From: Lachnospiraceae bacterium
Lineage (GTDB): Bacteria > Bacillota > Clostridia > Lachnospirales > Lachnospiraceae
Length of the DNA: 33,244 nt
Assembly (NCBI GenBank): GCA_022790615.1
Contig: JAAVXK010000060.1
Location: 1-33,244, forward strand
Reading direction: 5' to 3'
Part shown: one piece after another, positions 1 to 8,695 of the stretch
Layout: every line of letters begins with the position of its first letter
Numbering within the stretch: position 1 is the stretch's first letter
The notes under the pieces: model-generated
What the model saw: only the letters and a program-made list of their open reading frames with translations
What the model was told of the DNA's origin: nothing
The model's database searches: none
Program-made: the position numbers and the translations under genes

Positions 1-186
1 ATATTGCGGATGAATTTCAGTGTGCCGCATAACAAACGATACTCTCCCAAAAAGATTGAATATACCGGTGCATACAGCGATGTCCGGCTTGAGGCGGATT
101 ATAAAATTAAAAATGCGCTGCTGTGCGACCTTACATTTTGGGCGGTAGAATTTCTGTATCTGGTAAACGGAGGTTCGCTTTTATGA
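1..186 (+). CDS. 3' end of an unidentified gene (5' partial)
   Basis: The first reading frame is open from the first base to the TGA at 184-186, so this is probably the C-terminal 61 residues of a protein that begins outside the window. The visible part has a basic stretch (HNKRYSPKK) and ends in a hydrophobic, aromatic segment (LTFWAVEFLYLVNGG). I do not recognise the family. Its stop overlaps the next start (ATGA at 183-186), and it carries the GGAGG ribosome binding site of that gene, which suggests cotranscription and translational coupling. The fragment is too short to assign a function. It could also be a chance open frame. Confidence 0.45.
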   Translation: MLRMNFSVPHNKRYSPKKIEYTGAYSDVRLEADYKIKNALLCDLTFWAVEFLYLVNGGSLL

Positions 187-551
187 CAAGAGAAGATATT
201 ATTACATGGTGCCGAAAACAGTATGGCGCCGAGCCGGATTACCCGTGGAATGACAACAATGCGGTTCTTCGTCATAAGAAGGCCGGCAAATGGTTCGAAG
301 ATCTTTTAGAGGTACGGCGTGACAGGCTGGGAGTTGCAGGGGAAGAGATGGCGGACGTCCTGAATGTAAAGAGCGAGCCTGTGCTGATTGGCTCGCTTCG
401 GATGCGTGAAGGCTTCCTTACGGCGTACCACATGAATAAGGAAAACTGGATTTCTATATTGTTTGAGAAAGCGGCGCCTGACGATGAAATAAAGAACCTT
501 ATAGAGTTAAGCTTTCAGATGACGCTGCCAAAGAACAGTCGAAAGCCATAA
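183..551 (+). CDS. MmcQ/YjbR (DUF419) family protein
   Basis: This 122-residue protein matches the MmcQ/YjbR family, small CyaY-like-fold proteins often annotated as DNA-binding but without an established biochemical role. Family features visible are the opening helix followed by YPW (residues ~16-25), a central RHKKAGKWFEDLL strand, the conserved VLIGSLRMREGFLTAYHMNKENWISI block (~residues 68-93) and a C-terminal helix with SFQMTLP. The open frame extends upstream to 123, but the ATG at 183 has GGAGG 8 bases upstream and overlaps the previous stop as ATGA, so I chose that start. It lies tail-to-tail with the LacI-type regulator, only 19 bases away. Confidence 0.88.
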   Translation: MTREDIITWCRKQYGAEPDYPWNDNNAVLRHKKAGKWFEDLLEVRRDRLGVAGEEMADVLNVKSEPVLIGSLRMREGFLTAYHMNKENWISILFEKAAPDDEIKNLIELSFQMTLPKNSRKP

Positions 552-570
552 ACCGTATAATCGCAGACGC

Positions 571-1602
571 TTAATTCGTTGTATCCCTGCGAACCAGAAT
601 CGGGGTAATCTGTTTGTGGATTATATCTGTCCGGGGCATCGGCTTTCTTTTTTTCAGTTCATTCATCTTTGAGACAAGAAGCCGCATGGCTTCGCAGGCT
701 ATCTTGTCAATTTGCTGTCCGACCGTGCTTATTGGGATGATAGCTTCGGATGCTATAGGCGAATCATCAAATCCTACGATTCGGTATTCATCCGGAAAAG
801 TACCGTACTCGCGCATTAAATAATTGATAAGTATATTCGCGTGGGTATCATTTGCCATAAATATTCCTTTCCGGGCATTCGGATATTTGTTTTTGATAGA
901 TAAATAAACTTCCTTTATGCGTTCTTTTGTTTCATTATAGCTGTCGCCGAGGTCTGTAATGAGAAGCTCGTGGTTGACATTATTTTGCTCGCAGATATCG
1001 CAAAAACCTTTAATTCTTCCGTATGCAGGAACGTCTTTCGGAACGTCTGAATTAATGTGAATCAGTATATCGCATTCATTTTTGATTAGCAGGCTCGTAG
1101 CCTGCACAGCCCCCATGTAATTGTCTGTATTAATGCTGTCGACGTATTTGTCCTCTCGTTCAATGGTAACAACGGGCACATTATAAGAAGCTAATTCTTT
1201 TGATGAAATCGTGTGGCTTAGGACAATGAGTCCCTCGATTTTATATGCCAGCAGCTCCTGTATATAGTTCCGCTCGGTTTCCTCGGCTCCTGTTCCGACA
1301 AAAACAAGAAATTTATATCCAAAGGTTTCGTATGTATCCAAAAGCTGATTCAGCATCTCTGAATAATAGTGTAAATACAGGTTAGGAAGCAAAATGCCGA
1401 CAAACTCGCTTTTGCCATTTGCCAACACCTTTGCTAGTTTATTTTCCTGGTAATTTAAGTCTATAAGGGCCTGCGCGATAATTTCCTGATTTTTAAGCGT
1501 GAGGGAATCAGGGTTGTTAAAATACCTTGATATTGTTGTCTTGGAAAAATTCGTATATTTCGCAATGTCGTTAAATGTCACTTTTTTGTTCTTATGTTCC
1601 AT
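571..1602 (-). CDS. LacI/GalR-family transcriptional regulator of the sugar operon
   Basis: This is a 343-residue LacI-family repressor, the usual length. The N-terminal helix-turn-helix spans residues ~8-30 (VTFNDIAKYTNFSKTTISRYFN), followed by the hinge helix (~55-62, ENKLAKVLA) and a periplasmic-binding-like effector domain starting VGILLPNLYLHYYSEML. The ATG at 1602 is preceded by GAGGTG at good spacing. The gene is divergent from the sucrose-type ABC/GH32 operon. The intervening region holds palindromic sites with the central CG typical of LacI-family operators, so it most likely represses that operon and responds to a sugar or sugar phosphate. It may also repress itself, because one operator lies just upstream of its own likely promoter. 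The effector cannot be read from sequence. Confidence 0.93.
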   Translation of the reverse strand: MEHKNKKVTFNDIAKYTNFSKTTISRYFNNPDSLTLKNQEIIAQALIDLNYQENKLAKVLANGKSEFVGILLPNLYLHYYSEMLNQLLDTYETFGYKFLVFVGTGAEETERNYIQELLAYKIEGLIVLSHTISSKELASYNVPVVTIEREDKYVDSINTDNYMGAVQATSLLIKNECDILIHINSDVPKDVPAYGRIKGFCDICEQNNVNHELLITDLGDSYNETKERIKEVYLSIKNKYPNARKGIFMANDTHANILINYLMREYGTFPDEYRIVGFDDSPIASEAIIPISTVGQQIDKIACEAMRLLVSKMNELKKRKPMPRTDIIHKQITPILVRRDTTN

Positions 1603-1839
1603 AGCAGATACACCTCATTTCGTCGCCTTGCAGTATGAAAATTCAATTTGCTTATTTTTAGTCAAACTTCCTATGCCTGATTTTCCACCGGACAGCCCCT
1701 TTTTTGGTCAATTCTGTCACCGCACGACCTCTCTCAAACGCCCTTGCTGATAAAAAGTTATTATGCGTAAGTTTGCCAGATATCAGAATGTCAGTACACT
1801 GGCTCAACGGCGCCAATTTGAACCCGCGCAGCTAGCACT

Positions 1840-1868
1840 ATTATATCAGCTAAAACAATTAAAAACAA
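1840..1868 (-). promoter_or_regulatory. Likely promoter of the LacI-type regulator gene
   Basis: On the minus strand there is TTGTTT (1863-1868), a 17-base spacer and TATAAT (1840-1845), with an upstream TG making an extended -10 (TGATATAAT). Transcription would start near 1833, giving an unusually long leader of about 230 bases before the start codon at 1602. I see no clear riboswitch or upstream ORF in that leader (1603-1833), and a closer promoter cannot be excluded. The ATAACTAGTTAT palindrome at 1875-1886 sits just upstream of this -35 box. Confidence 0.55.
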
Positions 1869-1874
1869 CAAAAA

Positions 1875-1910
1875 ATAACTAGTTATGTTATCGGTTATGT
1901 TACCGGTTAT
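1875..1910. promoter_or_regulatory. Upstream cluster of three LacI-type operator palindromes
   Basis: Three palindrome-like elements have centres at 1880.5, 1892.5 and 1904.5, exactly 12 bases apart. The first is a perfect 12-base palindrome, ATAACTAGTTAT (1875-1886). The next two are GTTATCGGTTAT (1887-1898) and GTTACCGGTTAT (1899-1910), which share a right half and carry a central CG. The cluster ends about 18 bases upstream of the -35 box of the sugar operon. It is a probable binding region for the neighbouring LacI-type repressor. Confidence 0.7.
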
Positions 1911-1927
1911 TTTTTTGAAAAAAGGTA

Positions 1928-1956
1928 TTGACAATCGATTAATAAAAATATATTAT
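1928..1956 (+). promoter_or_regulatory. Sugar operon promoter
   Basis: A consensus -35 TTGACA (1928-1933), a 17-base spacer and -10 TATTAT (1951-1956) predict a start near 1963. The promoter lies between two operator clusters. The downstream palindrome begins at 1965, at the predicted start of transcription, which is a classic position for steric repression. Confidence 0.85.
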
Positions 1957-1964
1957 TAAGGCAT

Positions 1965-1991
1965 AAAGTAACCGGTTACTTTACCGGTTAC
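1965..1991. promoter_or_regulatory. Downstream operator pair overlapping the transcription start
   Basis: AAAGTAACCGGTTACTTT (1965-1982) is a perfect 18-base palindrome centred at 1973.5. It is followed by TTACCGGTTAC, centred at 1985.5, again 12 bases away. The core TAACCGGTTA with central CG is typical of LacI-family operators and matches the right halves of the upstream cluster, whose nearest centre is 69 bases away. A repressor bound here would block transcription directly. Binding to both clusters could form a loop. Confidence 0.78.
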
Positions 1992-2060
1992 ACGAGCGGC
2001 GCTTAACAATTTGGTATATTGACACATCAATGTGCAGATACGTTAGGAGGGGAAGGTATT

Positions 2061-3386
2061 ATGAAAAAATGCACAATTGTTTTTCTGGCGGCAGCCATTG
2101 CGGCGGTATTATTGAGCGGATGCAAAAAAAGCGCGCCAAAGCCCGGGAGTATTTCAGGATATGATGATGGGGAACAATATCTGTCCATATGGGTACATTC
2201 CATTGAAAATACGGAAGAAGGGTGGTGTTACAGGGAGGCGGCGGACTCATTTAACGAGGCTTACAACGGACAATATTTTGCCGATATTGAGTTTATTCCC
2301 AGAAATGACAGCGGCGGCGGATATTCAGATAAAATCAACGCCTCGGTTATGTCGGGAAACCTCCCGGATGTACTCACGGTTGACGGGCCCAATATAGCGG
2401 CATATGCGGAAAATGAAATAATCGGGCCGTTGGCTGAGTTGTCTGAGGATGAGAGGAAAATCTATCTGGATTCCATTATTGAACAGGGGACATACGATAA
2501 TAAGCTGTATGCACTTGGGGCAATGGAATCAAGCGTAGGGCTTTACTACAATAAGGACATTTTAGACGAGGCCGGAATTGAAGTCCCTGACGCGGACCAT
2601 CCCTGGACGCAGACGGAATTTTTAGGGGTACTTGAAAAACTTAAACCGATTATGGACGAAAAAAACGGCTATGCCCTCGACATGACGTTTCCGGTTGGTG
2701 AGGCGACAATATATTATTACGCACCGTTTTTTTGGTCCAACGGCGGGGATTTTGCGGATGAATCAGGGCTGCAGATTGACGGAGTATTTAATTCGGAGCA
2801 AAATGCGGAGACGGTTGCGTATTTTAATACGCTTCTTGGGAGCGGTTATATGTCGGAGGTGCCGATTGAGCATCTGTTTGAAAGCGGACGGGCGGCTTTC
2901 AAATTTGACGGAGCCTGGGAGGTCAACACCATATACACAAGCTACCCGGATATAAACCTCGGGGTTGCGCCATATGTTGTCGGGGATAACTGGAGCGGCG
3001 AAAGGTATACGCCGACCGGCTCGTGGGCGTTTGCGGCGTCGGCGAAGACCGATAACATTGAGGGGGCAACGGAGCTCGTGAAGTGGATGAGCGGCGTGGA
3101 AAGCGGTAAGCGCATGTGGGAGCAGGCAAAACTGTTTCCATCCACTTATGAGGCATATGAATCCATTGATGTATTTACAACGGATGAAAACTACAAAGCG
3201 TTGTATTATCAGTTAAGCACGTACGGACATCCGAGAACGAAAACGCCTGCATATCCACAGGTAAGTACGTCGTTTCAGCAGGTACTTGAAAATTGTGTGT
3301 TAAGCGGAGCTAAGCCGCAGGCACAGCTGGATAAATCTGTAGAAAGGATTAACGCTAAGCTGAAGCGTTATACATTGGAAAAATGA
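2061..3386 (+). CDS. ABC transporter sugar-binding lipoprotein (sucrose/fructo-oligosaccharide type)
   Basis: This 441-residue extracellular solute-binding protein belongs to the MalE/SBP_bac_1 class. The N-terminus is a lipoprotein signal peptide (MKKCTIVFLAAAIAAVLLSG) with the lipidated cysteine at residue 21 in the lipobox LLSGC. The mature protein shows the class pattern: DKINASVMSGNLPDVLTVDG near the N-terminal lobe, YALGAMESSVGLYYNKDIL and a C-terminal GSWAFAASAKT segment. The open frame extends back to 2019, but the ATG at 2061 has AGGAGGGGAAGG just upstream and starts the signal peptide. It is first in the operon and overlaps the next gene as ATGA. Substrate specificity is inferred from the downstream GH32 enzyme and fructokinase. 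Confidence 0.93.
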   Translation: MKKCTIVFLAAAIAAVLLSGCKKSAPKPGSISGYDDGEQYLSIWVHSIENTEEGWCYREAADSFNEAYNGQYFADIEFIPRNDSGGGYSDKINASVMSGNLPDVLTVDGPNIAAYAENEIIGPLAELSEDERKIYLDSIIEQGTYDNKLYALGAMESSVGLYYNKDILDEAGIEVPDADHPWTQTEFLGVLEKLKPIMDEKNGYALDMTFPVGEATIYYYAPFFWSNGGDFADESGLQIDGVFNSEQNAETVAYFNTLLGSGYMSEVPIEHLFESGRAAFKFDGAWEVNTIYTSYPDINLGVAPYVVGDNWSGERYTPTGSWAFAASAKTDNIEGATELVKWMSGVESGKRMWEQAKLFPSTYEAYESIDVFTTDENYKALYYQLSTYGHPRTKTPAYPQVSTSFQQVLENCVLSGAKPQAQLDKSVERINAKLKRYTLEK

Positions 3387-4285
3387 AGAAAAAGACAGAA
3401 TCTATTTTGGGAATGGCCTTTTTTGGCCCGGCGCTGGTATTGCTGACACTGTTTCTTTTCGTGCCGATGGTCCTGACGCTCATATTTAGTTTTACGGATT
3501 TCTTTGCACTGAATCCGGGCCTGACACATTTTGTTGGTTTGGATAATTACTTTCAGGTGTTTAAGGATGAGGATTTTCGTCAGGCGTTTGGCAACACGGT
3601 AAAATTTGTACTGATTATTGTACCGCTGCAGGGATTGGGGGCGCTTGGGCTCGCCCTGCTGATTAACAGGGTAACTCGCTGCAAGACATATTTTAAGGTC
3701 GCATTTTTTATTCCGGTCGTTATGTCGCTTGCAGTTGTCTCAACACTTTGGGTACAGATATACAGTCCCGAGGGAATTTTAAATTCTCTTCTGGCAGGCC
3801 TGGGAATAGATGCGAAGCCGTTCATACACAGTTCGGCGCAGGCGCTGCCGTCGATTGCCATAATGAGCGCCTGGCAGGGCGTCGGATATCAGATGATAAT
3901 ATTTTTGGGAGGATTGCAGGCCATCAATCCGGCGCTTTATGAGGCGGCAGAGATGGACCATGCAAGCGGCTGGCAGAAGTTTAGGGATATAACCCTGCCA
4001 GAGCTGAAACCACTCTGTGTATTTGTATTCATAACAATTACGATTGGGGCGTTTCGAATGTTAGTACAGCCGATGGTTATGACCGGAGGAGGGCCGTCGC
4101 ACTCTACGTACACAATGGTGTATGACATTTACGAGACCGGAACGGTGAACTGGGAGATAGGCCTTGCGTCAACGATGGCAATTGTGTTTGCATTTTTTGT
4201 CATGATTCTCACGGTAATTCAGACAATCCTGACAAGAGATAAGGAGGGGAAAAAGCATGTTTACAAAAAAGCAAAAAAGAATTAA
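3383..4285 (+). CDS. Sugar ABC transporter permease, MalF type
   Basis: This 300-residue integral membrane permease has about six hydrophobic segments, the first at residues ~9-36 (GMAFFGPALVLLTLFLFVPM...). The cytoplasmic EAA loop that docks on the ATPase is at residues ~187-208 (EAAEMDHASGWQKF...). The short N-terminus and overall length fit the MsmF/UgpA branch of carbohydrate uptake transporter-1 permeases. It overlaps the binding-protein stop by ATGA and shares 29 bases with the next permease, whose ribosome binding site lies inside its coding sequence, so translation is probably coupled. Confidence 0.93.
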   Translation: MKKKTESILGMAFFGPALVLLTLFLFVPMVLTLIFSFTDFFALNPGLTHFVGLDNYFQVFKDEDFRQAFGNTVKFVLIIVPLQGLGALGLALLINRVTRCKTYFKVAFFIPVVMSLAVVSTLWVQIYSPEGILNSLLAGLGIDAKPFIHSSAQALPSIAIMSAWQGVGYQMIIFLGGLQAINPALYEAAEMDHASGWQKFRDITLPELKPLCVFVFITITIGAFRMLVQPMVMTGGGPSHSTYTMVYDIYETGTVNWEIGLASTMAIVFAFFVMILTVIQTILTRDKEGKKHVYKKAKKN

Positions 4286-5108
4286 CGTGGTACTCGTTGC
4301 GGTTATGTTAGTAATGTCTTTGTTCTTCCTTTTTCCGGTTATATGGATGCTTGCCAATTCGTTTAAGACGGATGCGGCTATCACGGGCGACATGAATTCG
4401 CTCGCGGCATTCATTCCGCCGGAGCTGAGCGGCAGCTTTTTGGATAACTATATATCCGTTCTGACTGATACAAATTTTATCCGTTATATGGCCAATACAT
4501 TATTTTATGCGGCGGTTCTTATCGTATTAGGCATTATTGTAAATGGACTGGCGGGATACGCGCTTGCTAAGATTAACTTTCCGTTTAAGGAACGCTGGCT
4601 GCTGATTATAATGCTTCTGATGATTGTGCCGATGGAGACGATTATTACAATACATTTTCTGTTCATCGCAAAATTAGGCTTGCTGAATAATATTATCGGC
4701 TATGTGCTGCCTATGATTGTAAATCCATTTAATATATTTCTGTTCCGGCAGGTATTTGTGAGTCTTCCGGACGATGTATATGAGGCGGCGCAGCTTGATT
4801 TCTGCAGCCCCGTCAAATATTTTTTTACGATGGTGCTCCCGATGTCAAAAAGTGTTGTTGCGACAGTCAGTGTATTCACATTTTTAAATGTATGGAATGA
4901 TTATCTATGGCCGTCGTTAGTGTTCACTTCAAGCGATTTGCTTACTGCACAGATAGGCCTCAACGCGATTACTTCAAACGAAAATACCACGATGGGGCAG
5001 ACGCTGGCAGTTATAACATTAGTAACCATACCGGTCATAATCATTTACGCACTGTTCTCAAAACAGATTGTAGAGGGTGTTGTATCTACAGGTTCAAAGG
5101 AGGGTTAA
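4257..5108 (+). CDS. Sugar ABC transporter permease, MalG type
   Basis: This 283-residue second permease of the importer has about six membrane segments and the EAA loop at residues ~176-199 (EAAQLDFCSPVKYFF...), as in the MsmG/UgpE branch. The ATG at 4257 has a strong AAGGAGGGG site within the 3' end of the preceding permease gene, and the two coding regions overlap by 29 bases. Together with the binding protein, the MalF-type partner and the ATPase that follows 3 bases downstream, it completes a CUT1-type importer. Confidence 0.93.
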   Translation: MFTKKQKRINVVLVAVMLVMSLFFLFPVIWMLANSFKTDAAITGDMNSLAAFIPPELSGSFLDNYISVLTDTNFIRYMANTLFYAAVLIVLGIIVNGLAGYALAKINFPFKERWLLIIMLLMIVPMETIITIHFLFIAKLGLLNNIIGYVLPMIVNPFNIFLFRQVFVSLPDDVYEAAQLDFCSPVKYFFTMVLPMSKSVVATVSVFTFLNVWNDYLWPSLVFTSSDLLTAQIGLNAITSNENTTMGQTLAVITLVTIPVIIIYALFSKQIVEGVVSTGSKEG

Positions 5109-5111
5109 GCC

Positions 5112-6209
5112 ATGAGTTTTATAGAATTAAAAAATGTATGTAAACAGTATGCAAATACAAATAAAAAGGCGGTCACTGATTTCAATCTGGAAATAGAGGA
5201 AAAGGAGTTTATCGCATTTGTAGGGCCATCCGGCTGCGGTAAATCCACGACGCTGCGAATGATTGCGGGGTTTGAGGAAATTACGAGCGGTGAATTATAT
5301 ATTGACGGAAAGAAAATGAACGAAATAGCGCCCAGGGACAGGGGAATTTCGATGGTGTTCCAGAATTACGCGCTGTACCCCCACATGACGGTTGAGAAAA
5401 ATATCGGTTACGGCCTTAAAAATATGAAAGTTCCGGCAAAGGAGATTAAGGAAAAGGTGGATTGGGCAATTGAAATATTAGGACTGTCTGAATACCGTTA
5501 CCGCAAACCGAAAAATTTATCCGGCGGACAGAGGCAGAGGGTGGCGCTGGGGCGCGCGATTGTAAAAAATCAGAAAGTATTTCTCATGGATGAGCCGCTT
5601 TCTAACTTGGACGCAAAGCTTCGTGTCAGCATGAGAAACGAGATTAGCAAACTGCACAGAAGCCTTGGAAGCACAACTATATATGTAACCCACGACCAGG
5701 TGGAGGCGATGACGATGGCGGACCGCATTGTAATAATGAAGGACGGCATAGTACAGCAGATTGGCAGGCCTATGGAAGTTTACGAGCATCCGGTTAATAA
5801 GTTTGTGGCGGGCTTTATAGGCTCCCCGCAGATGAATTTCTTCGACGTTACGGTGGACGGGAACAAGATTATGTTTGCAGACGGCAATTCAATCGGGGTA
5901 ACGGATGAAATGGCCGAAAAACTTAAAAAATACAACCGCAGGCTGATATTCGGAATCAGGGGGGAGGATATAAAATTTGACCCTCAGAATCTTGATATTT
6001 ATAAGGAGAACAGGCAGCAGGCCGTAATTGATAACACTGAGATAATGGGCAATGAAAATAATCTGTACTTTGAGTTTGGAGGAGTAACGGCTGTCGCGAG
6101 AGTGTCAAAATATGAAGTCTGTAAGATAGGGGATAAAGTAGATTTTGTGATTGTCCCGCATAAAATACATTTCTTTGACATTGATACGGAAGAAGCCGTT
6201 ATATTATAG
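5112..6209 (+). CDS. Sugar ABC transporter ATPase, MsmK/UgpC family
   Basis: This 365-residue nucleotide-binding subunit has Walker A GPSGCGKS at residues ~38-45, the Q-loop (VFQNYALYPHMTV) at ~82, the signature LSGGQRQ at 136-142, Walker B VFLMDEP at 156-162 and the switch histidine in VTHDQVEAMTMADR. The C-terminal ~120 residues form the TOBE/regulatory domain typical of MsmK/UgpC/MalK ATPases. Many Clostridia supply one shared MsmK from elsewhere. Here the ATPase is encoded in the operon, so the importer is self-contained. The ATG at 5112 follows the permease stop closely, with AAGGAGGGTTAAGCC upstream. Confidence 0.95.
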   Translation: MSFIELKNVCKQYANTNKKAVTDFNLEIEEKEFIAFVGPSGCGKSTTLRMIAGFEEITSGELYIDGKKMNEIAPRDRGISMVFQNYALYPHMTVEKNIGYGLKNMKVPAKEIKEKVDWAIEILGLSEYRYRKPKNLSGGQRQRVALGRAIVKNQKVFLMDEPLSNLDAKLRVSMRNEISKLHRSLGSTTIYVTHDQVEAMTMADRIVIMKDGIVQQIGRPMEVYEHPVNKFVAGFIGSPQMNFFDVTVDGNKIMFADGNSIGVTDEMAEKLKKYNRRLIFGIRGEDIKFDPQNLDIYKENRQQAVIDNTEIMGNENNLYFEFGGVTAVARVSKYEVCKIGDKVDFVIVPHKIHFFDIDTEEAVIL

Positions 6210-6232
6210 TATTATTGGAGGTTGTGTAGGGT

Positions 6233-7693
6233 ATGTATAAAGATAAGCTGGAACAAGCCAATGAATATATCAAAATAAATAAAATACCGAAAGACGAGCT
6301 CCCTGTTTTCCACGCCGCGCCGTATTGCGGATGGATGAACGACCCAAACGGATTTTCAGTGTATCAGGGCAAAATACATCTGTTTTACCAGCATAATCCA
6401 TATGATAAGGACTGGGGTTCGATACACTGGGGACACTGTGAAACGGAAGACTTTATTAAGTGGAAGGATTTGCCGGCTGCACTGGCGCCGGACATGGAAT
6501 ACGACGGCGCGGGATGTTTTTCAGGCTCCGCAATAGAGACGAAAGAAGGCCATGTCCTTATGTATACGGGGGTTATGAAAAAAAGTGTGCGCGGCTTCGA
6601 AAAAGAATACCAGAATCAGTGTCTTGCAGTCGGGAACGGTCTTACGTATACAAAGTCAAAACATAATCCGGTAGTTACAGGCGATATGATGCCCGAAGGT
6701 TTCAACAGGGAGCATTTCAGGGACCCTAAAATATGGCGGGAGGAAGATGCATTTTATATGGTTGCCGGGAATAAGACGGTCGAGGGCGTTCCGCAGATTG
6801 TATTATTCCGCTCTGAAGATTTGCGAGAGTGGCAATATGTATCTGTTCTTGCAAAAGACAGGGATGGCAGGCTTGGAACGATGTGGGAGTGCCCGGATTT
6901 CTTTTATATTGACGGCAGGTATGTGCTCATAGCGTCTCCGCAGGATATGCGTGCACATGAAGAATTTCATAATGGCAATAACGCCGTATATTTTATGGGT
7001 GAATATGACAAGAATAAATATGAATTTGATTATCGTGAAGTCTGTTCGCTGGATGACGGACTGGATTTCTATGCGCCCCAGACAACGCTTGCGCCGGACG
7101 GGCGGCGTATTATGATAGCATGGATGCAGTCATGGGATTCAAATATACGTCCTGCAGCGCAAAAGTGGTCGTGTATGATGACTCTGCCGAGAGAGCTTAG
7201 AATCGTTGACGGGAAGCTTTTGCAAAGTCCGGTGCGTGAAATAGAAAATTATTTCGTTAATCCTGTTCGTTATGATAACATAAGGATTGAAGGAAAATGC
7301 ATTCTGCCCGGAATAAAGGGGCGTGTACTGGACTTGACTGTGGAAATTGCAGACGGCGGTTACAATGAGTTTTCCATTCATTTCGCCATGAATGAAATGT
7401 TCGGTACCGCTCTGACATATTACAGGGAAAAGAACATGTTGGAAATAGACCGGACATATTCCGGCATGGTACGTGACGCGATAGGAATCCGGCGGGTAAA
7501 GGTAAAAGGAAATACAGAGAAATTAAAACTCAGGCTTATTCTTGATAAATATTCGGCGGAAGTGTTTGTAAATGACGGCATGCAGGTTCTCAGCACAACC
7601 CTGTACACACCGGCGAAAGCGGAGGATATCAGCTTTGAGTGCGATGGAGCGGCAGTCACCACAATACAGAAATACACAATTTCTGTCGGATAG
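6233..7693 (+). CDS. Intracellular GH32 beta-fructosidase (sucrose hydrolase)
   Basis: This 486-residue glycoside hydrolase family 32 enzyme is expected to release fructose from sucrose or short fructo-oligosaccharides by a retaining mechanism. The three signature blocks are visible: WMNDPNG at residues 34-40 with nucleophile Asp37, FRDP at 162-165 with transition-state Asp164, and WECPDF at 218-223 with acid/base Glu219. FSGSA at 96-100 and the C-terminal beta-sandwich (from ~345) also fit. There is no signal peptide, so it acts in the cytoplasm. Because uptake here is by ABC transporter and not PTS, the substrate is probably unphosphorylated. The name sucrose-6-phosphate hydrolase, often given to such proteins, may be misleading. 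GGAGG precedes the ATG. Confidence 0.95.
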   Translation: MYKDKLEQANEYIKINKIPKDELPVFHAAPYCGWMNDPNGFSVYQGKIHLFYQHNPYDKDWGSIHWGHCETEDFIKWKDLPAALAPDMEYDGAGCFSGSAIETKEGHVLMYTGVMKKSVRGFEKEYQNQCLAVGNGLTYTKSKHNPVVTGDMMPEGFNREHFRDPKIWREEDAFYMVAGNKTVEGVPQIVLFRSEDLREWQYVSVLAKDRDGRLGTMWECPDFFYIDGRYVLIASPQDMRAHEEFHNGNNAVYFMGEYDKNKYEFDYREVCSLDDGLDFYAPQTTLAPDGRRIMIAWMQSWDSNIRPAAQKWSCMMTLPRELRIVDGKLLQSPVREIENYFVNPVRYDNIRIEGKCILPGIKGRVLDLTVEIADGGYNEFSIHFAMNEMFGTALTYYREKNMLEIDRTYSGMVRDAIGIRRVKVKGNTEKLKLRLILDKYSAEVFVNDGMQVLSTTLYTPAKAEDISFECDGAAVTTIQKYTISVG

Positions 7694-7722
7694 CGTACGG
7701 TATGGGACATCAGGAGGTTAGC

Positions 7723-8694
7723 ATGAAAAAATATGATGTTGCAGCAATTGGAGAATTGCTGGTTGATTTTACGGAAAACGGAGTTAGCGGCCGTGGAAAC
7801 CCGGTATTGGAGGCAAATCCGGGGGGCGCGCCCTGCAATGTGCTTTCCATGCTGCAAAAGCTTGGAAAAAGGACGGCCTTTATAGGCAAAGTCGGCAGCG
7901 ATGCATTTGGGAAGATGCTGATAGAGGCAGTGAAGGAACAGGGTATCAATACAGATAATATAATAATGGACGAGGAAGTACCTACGACACTGGCATTTGT
8001 CCACACCGGGGCGGACGGGGAGCGCAGCTTTTCCTTTTACCGCAATCCGGGCGCCGATATGATGCTGAGAGGCGGCGATATTGATGAGAAAATTCTTTTA
8101 GATACTAAAATATTTCATTTTGGAACGCTGTCAATGACGGACGGGCACATTGCGCAGACAACTGCGGAGGCGGTGCAAAAGGCTAAAAAAGCGGGCGCTA
8201 TAATATCCTTTGACCCTAACTTTCGTCCGCCTTTGTGGAAGAATCCTGATGAAGCAAAGCGCCGTATGTGGTATGGCATCAGTCAATGTGATATTTTAAA
8301 AATATCCGATGATGAGATTACGTTTTTGACAGGCCGTAAGGATATTGAGGCGGGAGCTGCCATAATATCGGAGAAATACAGTCCGGCGCTAATATGCGCA
8401 ACTATGGGCAGAGACGGAAGCAGGGCCTATTATAAAGGAAAAAATGTTTTCTGTGCGCCGTTCCTGCGTGAAGACACAATCGAGACAACCGGGGCAGGAG
8501 ATACCTTTATGGCATGCGTGCTTAACGCGGTATTAGAGAAAGGGCTGGATATGCTGACAGAAGATGATTTATTTCACATGCTGAAATTTGCCAACGCCGC
8601 GTCCTCAATTATCACGACCCGCAAAGGTGCGCTGAGAGTAATGCCGCATAGGGATGAGATAATTTCGCTTATAAGTCAGAGAAAGGATGATTAA
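7723..8694 (+). CDS. Fructokinase, PfkB/ribokinase family
   Basis: This 323-residue sugar kinase should phosphorylate the fructose released by the upstream GH32 enzyme to fructose 6-phosphate. PfkB features are the N-terminal VAAIGELLVDF, the GG motif ANPGGAPCNV (31-40), the first signature GKVGSDAFGKML (55-66) and the catalytic TTGAGDTFM (255-263) with base Asp260. This organisation matches bacterial fructokinases of the ScrK/FrcK type in PfkB. The open frame extends to 7639 inside the GH32 gene, but the ATG at 7723 has AGGAGG 6 bases upstream and begins the conserved strand, so it is the start. Confidence 0.94.
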   Translation: MKKYDVAAIGELLVDFTENGVSGRGNPVLEANPGGAPCNVLSMLQKLGKRTAFIGKVGSDAFGKMLIEAVKEQGINTDNIIMDEEVPTTLAFVHTGADGERSFSFYRNPGADMMLRGGDIDEKILLDTKIFHFGTLSMTDGHIAQTTAEAVQKAKKAGAIISFDPNFRPPLWKNPDEAKRRMWYGISQCDILKISDDEITFLTGRKDIEAGAAIISEKYSPALICATMGRDGSRAYYKGKNVFCAPFLREDTIETTGAGDTFMACVLNAVLEKGLDMLTEDDLFHMLKFANAASSIITTRKGALRVMPHRDEIISLISQRKDD

Positions 8695-8695
8695 C

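Noticed and set aside
1926-1943. Possible catabolite-responsive element (cre) at the sugar promoter
   Set aside because: The segment around TTGACAATCGATT misses several conserved cre positions, including the central CG context, and is better explained as the -35 box.
7420-8004. 194-codon open frame on the minus strand across the GH32 and fructokinase genes
   Set aside because: It spans the intergenic ribosome binding site of the fructokinase gene and has no recognisable features. It is antisense to two conserved enzymes.
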